Assembly: GCA_036925085.1 (NCBI GenBank)
Contig: JAUPFP010000014.1
Span: 1,244,001-1,308,000, forward strand
Source: Brachycybe producta
Taxonomy: Eukaryota; Arthropoda; Diplopoda; Playtdesmida; Andrognathidae
DNA: 64,000 nt
Reading direction: 5' to 3'
Shown here piece by piece: positions 21,161-33,100 of this stretch. The position numbers and the translations under genes were made by a program. The notes under the pieces are model-generated. The model made no database searches and had not been told where the DNA came from. It saw only the letters and a program-made list of their open reading frames with translations. Each line of letters begins with the position of its first letter. Position 1 is the stretch's first letter.

Positions 21161-24100
21161 TTATGCGTCCAGTCTCTCTTGTAAAATTGCATTCTCATTT
21201 TGGATTTTTACTAGTTCTTTACGAATAGCCACATTTGCTAAAACGGCCAGCGGTGCTTCAATTATAATGTGTAGTATCCAGGATAAGATCATGGTAACAA
21301 CGAATACGTAAACGCAAAGATAATTCTGTTATAGGAAATTTTAAAAAAAGAACAATGACATATGTGTTATTGTCAGAGCAAATAAGAAAAAAAAAACTTT
21401 TCTCTCGAGAAATATAAATCATAATTTAAGCCGTGCATTTCCAAAAACGTTGTATATGCCAACATACAAATTTTCCAGAAGACAGAAGAAAAACCATAAA
21501 AAATATTGTAATACAAATTACAGGAAGCTAAGAAATGATGAGAATTTCTTTAAAAAAAATATTATTCACTTCAGTATTCAAAAAAAACGTTGTAAATGAG
21601 AACATATGCTGACAAGTTGTCACTATATAGTGACATTGTTGGCGTTTACAACGTGACTACGGTCACGAAGTAAAACAGGCATGTAAAGACAGAGAGATAC
21701 TGTCGTTTGCCCCGCCTCTTTTATGAGCGTCAAACCAAATATCAACCAATTGGAAATTGAAAAGGGCGGGGCATGTGACGCAAACCACCATGTTAAACCA
21801 ATTAGAAGTTACCAGTCCTCATAATTAAAGAGGCGGGGCAAACAAATGTATCTTATTGTCTTTACATGCCTCATGTCTAAGTGACTGGTCAAGTTACCAC
21901 ACGGAATTGCTATTGGCTGTTACAACGTTATAACTTACACAAAACAATTCTACTTTATTTATTCTTTCTAGCCCTTTTGCGACAAGCAACAATTTCTTTG
22001 CAAAAAAGCATGGCGTTTACAACCCATTTTCAATTAAAAACGTATTTCACCCTTATGTGGCATTTAGAACGTTTTGGAAATGGCAAGCCTCAAGTGTGTG
22101 CTCTTACCAAAAAGGATATATTGATGTAAAATGCTTCGTTCCGAGATAGGAAAAAATGTGTAATGACCGGAATATGAACGAGGTAGGCGACGTAAGAAAG
22201 TCGACTGATTGTAACAAAACCATTCCAAGAAAGAATCGTATTCACCACTCCTTTTTTTTGTTGTTTGAAAAAGAATTTTCTTAATATATGTTATCCATTG
22301 TTTGTTTGAAAATACAATCCGAAACAGTTTAACACGAAATTATGGAGCCCTGTAAAGGACACGCGAGATTTGTTTTTTAAATCTCGCCATGTCGATTTTA
22401 ATCTCTTTCATTCGACCATGTTAATTATGCAATGTTGCGCGCACCATACTCTAATAATTAAATTATTGCAAGCGCCCTCTCTTGTAACTTCAATAATTTT
22501 ATTATTAAGAGTATGGTGCGCGCAACATGGCATAATTAACATGGCCGAAATGTCGAGATTTAAAAAAAAAAAATCTCGCATGTCCTTTACAGGGCTCCGT
22601 ACGAAATAGAAGGGATTGTAATATTTTTTTATACCCTTCTAGTTTATAACGCTCTCAAAATGTAATATCTGACGATATTTTTTTTAAAAAAATTTATTTC
22701 TATAAAAAGTTTATTTTGAAAGATATATCAAAACATGAAAATATACCCTCTTAAGTGATTGAGCTACCCTTCTAGTTTCTAAAATACTTTCAAACTTATC
22801 TTAATTTTACTCTTTTACTCTGTATTTCATGTTAAACTATATTCACTGTATATTAATATTTTTCGAAATGAATTTTCAAATATTAGTCACCTCCGTATCC
22901 ACTTGCGCAAGCAATAATGATCCAACCAACACACATTGACCATACCGGTCTTGAAAACGATCCGTATATTGTGTATACTGAGTTGGGTATGTGTTTTGTT
23001 TCTTTGATGTAGTCGCTTGGAAACACGACTATCCAGATCATTAAGACCGCTACTGTGAACCACGTGATAGCCACAAAAATCTGCCGAATAAATGACATTT
23101 CATATGTAAAACCACTTATACCTATCTCAAATAACACGACAAGGGTTGGAGGTGTGGAGGCTAGCTGTTAGGAGACATTACATTTGGCACACACACACAG
23201 ACCACTTTTGGTGGTCGAATTCGACTGCAAAATGAAGTTGCTTTTGGTTGGATTGTGGTCGCAGATTGAAAATGATCGGTTTTGGCGACAACCAGACTTC
23301 ATTTTGCAGTCCATGCAAATTGGCCACAAAAAGTGGTCTTGTGTGTTCCATCGCTTAAAGGTTCGAGTGTGGTGACGCTGCGCACCAGATGCCAAAACAA
23401 GACAAGGGTTGGAGGTGTGGATAATTGCTAATTAAGAGACTACATTACGGTCTTGGCGCACACAGACCACTTTTTGGTTTGTCGATTTCTACTTGCAGGT
23501 GGTTGGGCTTTTAAAGAAAGATTGAAAGTGGTCGGTTTTGGCGACAACCAGACTTCATTTTGCAGTCGAAATTGGCCACAAAAAGTGGTCTTGTGTGTTC
23601 CATCGCTTAAAGGTTCGAGTGTGGCGATGCTGCGCACCAGAGACCAAATTAACATCTTACCATAAAGACACTTGCCCTAAAGCCATTTATTCTGAAGGGA
23701 CATTTGCCCTAAAACCATTTGCCCTAAAGGGACATTTGCCCTGAAGGGACATTTGCTCTAAAACCATTTGCCCTAAAGGAACATTTGCCATATAACCACT
23801 TGCCCTGTCACTGTATCGTACACGAACCCTATGAACTAGAAGCATTGTTAGCCTCTACCTCCAACCCTTGCCATTTCTTAAGATTTGTTTGCTTCTAACT
23901 CTTTACCTTATTCATTATCATGCCTTTTCCCATTTTGTAGTACCAATAACCAAATAACATTCCTACAAGAAATGCAGCCATTCTTCCCCATGGAGTATAA
24001 TAGACTAGATATGTATAGTCATATCGTGCAGTTGGACTTAATAAAAAAAAAACAATTTTAATTAAATTGATAACCGTATCAAATAATGATAAAAAAAAGT

Positions 24101-27100
24101 GTAGAATGTATTTACTCTCCATAAGCGGTCATTATTGAGCCTAATTTTTTATAGTAGATTATGGAGGTTATCCAAGTAAGTGCTCCAACAAGACATGTGC
24201 TACACATAGCCAATCCAATAGCTGGTTTTCTTGATAGAAAAAAAAAATTACATATTTATGAATAAATGGAAAATGGCAACTGCAAAGGGCGCAAAAGCTT
24301 AGAGGCGCGGAAATAGGGCGCAAAGTAACTACATGTACAATGATAATAGGCCTACTAAAGGCCTTCCTAGAGCTCAACAACAAAACCTTCGGAAATGATG
24401 GCTTTTAGAACTTTTTTCTTCGAAAAAACCTGCTCTGAAATAATGTTTTTAAGAGTCTAGATACAGCGTTTAGTTCAAAATTTTTCCGAATGTTGTAGGC
24501 GCTGCGATCGTTTTTGATTGAAAAACGGTTTTTTAACGTTTTTTCTCCTGGTTCGAAGTCACATAATAATTAATAGAAAAATAATTTCACGTGTTACGCT
24601 TATAAAAAGGAAACATCGTGAAGCAAATAGATTAACGCACGTGCTAATTTTTGTGTGATTGTTCTAAGTCGTTTTTAACGAGAGTTTTTCAAATGTTTGT
24701 GGGACGGTTTTGGGGCCAATGGGATTTAACATGGGGTTAAAAAAACGAACGACTTTGAACCTTGTTTAAAAATAGAAGGACCTTTTCAAAAATTATATAA
24801 AAACGACAATACTTTTTATTGCATTTTGCACTTTCCTGTATTTTAATTGAGCGATTTTGAGGCGATTTCTTGCAGTTTTAGTAACACCATATAAGAACAC
24901 TCTGAAAAGAGGAAATTCTAAAACCTGGAAGCACTGTAGCAATGCATAGCCTCCTTATATAGAGATCTCTATATAAGGAGGCTATGAGCAGTGTGGCCGT
25001 GTGAAAACGCATTGCAAAATTCTTATTCAAGGTGGCAGACCACATACTTTCACTAGATGGCATTCATTATTTTAGAATTTTCATTTTAGAGGTTTTTGTT
25101 GAGCTTTAGGGGAAACATTTGGAATAGAAACTCTAGTTTTGATTTCAGAAATATTTTTTTTAGAAATAATTTGTTGAGCTCTAGGAAGGCCTTAAGAGAG
25201 ATGGGAACAATTTTATTCTTTCCTCGAGCGCAAAGTTTAGTGGCGCTAAAAGAGCGTCAGTTTTGCTCTTGCGTCGGGTGCAAAATGAAATAAAATTATA
25301 CGAAACTTACTTTAAAAGGGGATAAAGAAGAATTGGTGAAAAGACATAGTAAAACATATCCAAACAAAGGTACCACGTTTGAGGAAGACACTATATTCTC
25401 GTAAAGTCGGGAAGAAAAATTATCGTAATTTTTCATTTGAAATTAATTTTTTGTCTAGTATCTTGCCTTGTTTTCTTCCCAGTAGTAAGTTTGAATGTAG
25501 AGCAAATGTTTCCACCAGTTTTGACGGCAATAGTTGACATCGTAATACTTACCACTTCTCCAAATGATACCATTTGCCAATTGAAGAAATGGTCCACTCA
25601 TAATTGCTAAGACAAGTGCATATGTTGGCAAAATCCTAAGATAATTAATATTAAATATACAAGGAGTACGAAAAAGATTGAGTTGCGTTTCTTAAAACCC
25701 GGTTCACACAAGTGGCAACATGTCATCAGGGATTAGTAGATTACTATTGATTAGTAGGGCTCGGATTTTGATGCAATATCAACCGGAATGTTTCTCAATT
25801 TGTGGCCCAAGAGCCAATTGTGAAGTAATCATCATTAGAGAAACTGCAATTATGTTATTTATAATCAAAAAAAGCTGGGTAGAGAGGCTAGATGTCTGGT
25901 TACTATCAGTTGTCAACTAGAGTTCTAGCCTCTAACCATTTTTTTAATTAGAAAGAACAATTTTTTTTATATCTAAACGAGATTGTTACTTCAGAATTGG
26001 CACTTGGGCCACATATTGAGAAACATTCCGGTTGATATTGCATCAAAATCCGAGCCCTATTGATTAGTATAAGGCAACCAGAAAAAAAATGCACTTTTAG
26101 TAAATAAGGCTATGCTAAATGCTGATTTCACCTTTAACCAGGTTCTGTAAACTGAAAAACGCAATTTTTCTTTTATTTCTGAATTTGTATTTTAAAAACA
26201 AAATTAGGGGGGGGGGGGGGGGCGCACTGAAGTTTTTTGCTGCCGGCCGCTAAAAACCTAGCTACGAAAACTGCATATGTCATGGAGCAACATATTGACC
26301 TTTAGGAGGTTTTGCAAGCTTCAAAGTGAGAACTTTTCACGGAATGTTTTTTTTTCTGGTGTGGACGCGGGAAATTGTCACTTGCCGCGTCCTACGAGGA
26401 CGCTAGTTTTGAGAAACATGGAGGCAAACATGTCTCTCTTTTGGTGGGCAACAACTTTCTTGATAATTAGTTCGCATGTTGCCTCTGTGTGGATCGGAGA
26501 AAAAAACGACAAGCGCGTTAAATTTACCTCCAAATACGGTGAAAGTAGAATTGTAAGATATTAAACTTTCCGTTGGTTTTCTTCATGGCTTTAAAAAAAA
26601 TGTAAACCAGTAGAAATCCACTGCAAATTTTTTTTGCATATTTTGAATATTGTTTCTAAAATTGTTATTAAACATTATAGACTCTAGAGAGCCATTCCAA
26701 TGCTAACTCAACCAGTGGCGTTTGGCTCGAATATCTACAAACGACCGGCTGCCAACCTGACATCGACCCTCCCTTTTACATCCGGGCTAGGGATCGGCAA
26801 TGGCGGGGTTCGGTTTTGATCTGCCCTGAATATTTTACTTCCTCAGTAGCCTCCATAACTGGCGTGCATTCCCCTATCTCCGCCACCTGGGGAGGTACCC
26901 GATGGAGGACCAGCAACCCCGCACAGCTCGAATATCTTCAAGAAAAATTAAGTTTAACCTCTGATCCCAACACTGTTAAAACGTGCCGAAATGGGAGCCA
27001 AAATATGCTTATGGAGATTATTTATTCCACATGTGTAATAGTGTAGAGTCCACCCTGTTACGCAAACCATCTTGGGTAAAAAGAGTTTGTTATAATTTTT

Positions 27101-30100
27101 CCTGATCCAACTTGGTGCTGAGGGACCATTCTCTCAGATTCCGTTGACACGTAATTGCTGGAAAAGAAATAATAGACAGGCGAAACGAATAATTGTTTTA
27201 ATGTAAGGTCAACTAACAATTACATTAAAACGTCGAATAAAGATGAAGATGGCGTTGCGTTGTCAACGGGGGACCATTTGACGTGGAGTAGTTTCAGTTT
27301 CGTAAATCAGTAAATGGACGCCGAGTTGATTGAGACATGGTTTTTATACCTTGGGCCTGTGTACACCTACGCGGTTTACTCACGAACAAGAGACCGTGTC
27401 CCAACTGGCATCCTTGGGCCTGTGTGGGTTACTCACTCCGAAGAGACTATGTCCCAACTGGTATCTATTTGCCAATTTACGAAATAACCAGGATATTATT
27501 TTGTCCTTTAGGTCCTCTTGACCTAAAGGAAGGCGTGGAAATGGGAGGAATTGGGGTGTGAGACTCCAAAGGCTGAGGGGTTTTACCAAACAGTGGAATG
27601 CAGGGTGTCACACGGAGGTTTCTGAGATTATATTTTTGGCTCCATGAGTCACAAAAGAACCAAATTTTTACGGGCCATATTTTTGAATTATGATGTGGTC
27701 TGATTGATAAAGCAAAAAGGGTCTGCTTGATCGACCCTAGTTTTTTGGAGATGATCGAGCAACAAATTTTAAGATTGGTTGAGTTTAGCGAGGAATAGCT
27801 CTATGGTAAAAATTACCTCAGTGACAAAAATGTATCTACTGCTAATTCAGTACTTAACAGGAGTTTATAAAAGAAATTGTCCGCATTGAATAATGACTGC
27901 AGCAGGTTTTCTGTCCAAAAAAGAAACCCCCCCCCCCACAAGTTTAGTAATTTGTAATTTTTTTTTGATATTCTAGAAAGATTCGAAGTTTATCTTACTC
28001 CAGAATAGTTCAGTGTTCACTTGAAAGTATGTATGACCCATCACAACCATCATCATTGAAATAGCTCGTATTCCATCCAGGCAATGAACAATGCCTTCTC
28101 TGCTGTCGGTTGTTTCAAGAAGCTTATTCGTGTTACGGATTGCCGAAAACGCAACAAGAATTTGTCTGCACGTAGTCACTGAATAACAACAAAAAAAATA
28201 AGATTTCATTAATATTTTTAGTATATGTGTTACTACTGTCAATGTGGACAATCAGGCATTCTGCAAGATCACTAGGCGATCTGCAAAACCACCAAATTGC
28301 TTGTGACTCTGCAAAATTCAACGTATTTTAGGCAATTTGCAGAATTACTAAAACAGACAGTCTGCATATGCATTCTGCAACGTGCAGAATACCTATCCTT
28401 TTAGACAATGTGTGTAATGCTTATATTAAACAGGCAATATGCAAAGTCACCGATCAACTATAGGCAAAGTGCGAATAATCGACTAAAATTGCAAACAAAA
28501 AAAACATTCAGTGTTTGTGAAGATTGCCTTGGACCACTAGAGAGTTTGCTAAAAGACTAGCAGTGTGCACAATGGCATTCTAAACTGGTAGGCAATGTGC
28601 AGAATGCCCAACTGTCTAGTCAATGTGCGAAGTTACCTCATTAGTGGGCAGGGTGCTCAATGACCACGTGGCTAGTCAGTCAGTGTGCAAACTTTTCCCT
28701 TTTCAGATAATGGGCGAGTTTCTGGGCAATGTGCAAAATGAGGGAAATGTGTGTCAATGTGGAAAATTATTACCGGTAATTTTCGATAGGAAAGGTTTGC
28801 TCATTGACTAGCCACTTCGTCATTTTGCACATTGCCCAATAATGGGATAGTTTTACACACGGCTAGCCTATGTGCAAAACTATCCCATTAGTGGGCAATG
28901 TGCAAAATGACCAAGTAGAAGTAGCTAGTCAATGAGCAAACCTTTCCCATCGAAAAGTACCGGTAATAATTTTCCACATTGACACACATTTCCCTCATTT
29001 TGCACATTGCCCAGAAACATAATCTCGCCCATTATCTGAAAAGGGAAAAGTTTGCACACTGACTGACTAGCCACGTGGTCATTGTTGCACCCTTTGGTGG
29101 TTTTGCAGATTTCTAGTGATTTTGCAGAATGAATGATTTTCTACATTGCCAGTAACATACATACACTGAATATTATTATCAATTTAAAAAAATGAAGGTG
29201 TTACCATTTTCTAGAGCCGGTATTTTGTTTTTTAACCTTTTATTGGAAATGATATCATAAGTGGTACCAATTATCACAAGGATCACTAGGAATATTAGTG
29301 GTATTCTGTTGAGAGAAGCGGAATTCTTATGTTAAAAGATATTTTATGAACACATGATTCTTCGAACTCTGGGCTATTCTGTCTTTCAGAAGAACAAAAT
29401 CAAGAGAAACTAGAAACTAGAAGGGTAGCTCAATCACTTAAAGAAGAGGATGTTTTCATGTTGATTATCTTTCAAAATAAACTTTTTTCTAGACATAAAT
29501 TTAAAAAAAAAACATTGCGTGCTTAAAGTTGGGTTCATTTTCAAAATACTAAGAAAAGTTTATTTTAGAAGATATCAAACATGAAAATTTCTCTTGATTG
29601 ATTGAGGTGCCATTCTACTTTCTAAAACGCTTTCAAGTTTTGTCTTGATTTTTGATCCTAAAAAAATAGAATAACCAAAGTTCGAAAGGCTTTAAGGCAG
29701 GCGGAACGGAAACGGAACTGTTGGAATTGGAACCCTTCACGAACGGAAACGAATTTTGTCCGCACATTAGGTCGGAACTTGCGACAGCAATTCATAGAGG
29801 AAATTAGAGGAGGCAACCGGTTTAATCGGTTTGCGGTTCGCGATTTTTTGAAAACTAGTTAGATCAGTTCATCGATTTTGACAAACTGGTTCAAACCGGT
29901 TCCCAATATGCATTAGAGATTGCCATAAAGAGACATTTGTCCTTTTGACAATTGCCCTAAAAATATTTGGCCTAAAACCTTTTGCCCTAAAGGGACATTT
30001 GTCATAAAGACACTTGCCCTAAAATCATTTGCCCTAAAGGGACATTTGCCCTAATGGGACATTGCCCAAAAAGGACATTGCTCTAAAACCGTTTGTCCTA

Positions 30101-33100
30101 AAGGAACATTTGCCCTAGTTGGCAGGCTAAATATAAGTTATTTGGCCCTTTAGGGCCAATGGTTTTAGAGCAAACGTTCGTTTAGGGCAAGTGGTTTTAG
30201 GGCAATCATTCTTTTAAGACAAATGGCATTAGGGCAAGTGGCTTTAGAGCAAGTGGCATTATGGCAAATGGCTTTATTGCAAATGTCTTTAGGGCAAATG
30301 TCTATATCCCCTTCCTGATATGTTTTTTTTTGTATTTATAGCAAACAAGGTATGTTTGAAATACACGTTTTAGTTAATGCTAATATTTAAACACACTCTG
30401 GGGGCGCATTGCTTCCAAACTTACGCGCGCTTTTAGCAAAAGCTTCTATAGTTTAGTTTCAGCTTTTATGCGACGTGTAACTCACTTTAGACGAAACTTA
30501 CAGTAGCATTTTTGAGACGAAATCCATTTTTTTAGTTTCACTTGTGATACACATATCTTCCGTAAATTGTAAATTTAAAGGAAAATCATCTGAAAAAGAC
30601 ATAAATTTTAGGTTTTAAAGCTGTAAACAGCCTCTTGAACTCTTGATTAATCCGTTTTTCACGTTTAAAACGTGTTTTAGAACCAGAACACAATCACTTA
30701 AGAGTAATTTCATGCACATTGATGTCTTTCAAAAATAAACTTTTTATATTTTTTTTGAAAATGATCCATTTATATTTTTCAATGTCTATAAAATGTTTAT
30801 TTTGAAAGATTTATGGTTTAGCTATCTTTCTAGTTTTTAATTTTTAAGGGCCGGGTTAACATCAAGCTGACAAAAGTGCAACATGAGTTCGAGAGACAAA
30901 AACGCAACAAAAACGGCAGAAAAAGCAGATTTTAAAAACAAAACAAAACTGAAACAACTGTCAGCAGTGTGTACTCAAGACAAACCCACAACAAATTTGT
31001 GTGACACAAAACACAAACAAATTTTGGTTTTGTTTTATGTTTCTATAGCTGTCATTACGGGTAAACTACCGCAACTGTTCTGTTGTTATTTTAATACTGA
31101 CTGTCCACACATTGCAAAAGACAAGAGTTGAAAGAATGTTGCATATGGTACCGAGACAAAACACAAACCGTTTGATGTTTACCGACTTGAGGCGGTGGAA
31201 CATGGAATTGTTTGGAAAATTTCAGACAAAACAAAAACACAAAAGTCGCAAAGAAAATGTTTTAGAATTTTTCGCCAATTTGTCTCTAAAAACACTTTTG
31301 AGTTTCTGTTTTGTTTTTGTTTTGTCAGCTTGGTATGTGGACCCGCGGCCTTTAAACAGTTTTAAAAGTTTTTCTTAATTTTGTTCTTCTGAAAGACAGA
31401 AATAATTTAAGATTTTTGAAAATCAGCTGTTTCTAAACGATAATTTTGTATAATTGACTTACATTCTCTCGCAATGTTGTTTGCTTCTGTGAGGTTGCAT
31501 GTTGATGGCATACAGAGACTTACACTCATAAGATGTTGCTAAGAAAAAAAAATATCAAGTCTTTATAGATCCATTTAATATTAATCTCTATGAGCGCTTT
31601 AATAAGGGACTGGCTCACTACAGGTACCAAAAAATATAGGCCTTTTTATTTATCAATACGTTTAGTTTAGATTCGGTTCGGTTAGGTTTCAGTAGGTTCG
31701 GTTCGGTAAGGTTCGGTTATAGGTTTCATTACGTAAGGTTCGGTTAGGTTTGGTTAGGTTAGGTTAGGTTTGGTTCGGTTTGGTAAGGTCGGTTCGGTTA
31801 GGTTTGGTTTCATTCGGTAAGGTTCGGTTAGGTTAGGGAGAAAGGGTTATATTTTTTTGGTAGCTGCAGTGACCCAAGTAGCTGTTCTCCCTCTAGTAGC
31901 GCTTGTGAGCCTTGGTAGCTATAGTGTCCCCCAACCTTTTTTATAACTATAGGGTTCGGATTTTTATGCAACATCAAGCAAATGTTTCTCAATCTGTGGC
32001 CCGAAGGGCAAATTGTGAAGTAAACAATCCCCCCGTTTAGATCAACCAACAATTAAGGTTTTTTTCAATCAAAAACACTAGTTAGAGGATAGAACTCTTG
32101 TTGGCAACTGATAGTAATCAGACATCTAGCCTCTAACCAGCCTTTTTTGATTAGAAAAAAGGATAATTGCAATTGCTCTAATGATGATGTTGATGATTAC
32201 TTCACAATTGGCACTCAAGAAAGATATTTGCATAAAAATCCGAGCCCTGTTAATAACATACTGGAATTATTAGCTGGAAATCATTATATTGGCTTAAGCA
32301 ATGTTTTCCTCTGAAATCAGGCTCCTTCTCCTCCTCCTCCTTCTTATCAACAAACGGTTTATTTGACTTCCAAACCTCTATTGAAGTACATTGAATTGGA
32401 TCTCCCATCCAATAAATATTTAATTCAGTGATACCGGATGGTATTTTTCCGTTGGAATCTACCACTGTAAATATAGTTAGAATTTGTAGAGCTTATTTGG
32501 AAAATCAGCCAATATTTTTTTAAATGTATTTTTCTACAGTAATGGAGAATAGAATAATAGCAACCAAAATGTAAAATTTTCTAGACTTTTTTTTTTGTTC
32601 TCTTTACACGTAAATTTGTATTAATTTATGGTGAATATTTCATGGAAATCTTTATTAAAATAAAAAAAGTACATAAATTTTAAGTATAGTCTCTTCTTTG
32701 TCGCTTCTATGCGAAGTTCAATTGTATGAAATTGTTCAAAGTATGAAATATCTGGTGTTATTTTAACATACTTTCCCCTCTAGGCATTGTATATAATACC
32801 TAGGCATTATACAGACATACTTTACCTAAATATTAATTGTCGTTCTATATAATGCCTAGGTATTATATGCAATAATGCCTCGAAGCACATGTATTGTATG
32901 TAAATAAAAATGGAATATATTTCCACAATTTTTTTTTGTTGACAAAGGGCCCTGTTTCTCCAAAAAACAAGTCTAGTAATACAAGTGAATTCTACGCAGC
33001 CCTGTAAAGGACATATACGTCGGAAATTGACAATTTGTCGTTACGGATTGTTAATTCGTAATAACAACAATTGTGCCCAGCATTAAAATTTCTTAACATA

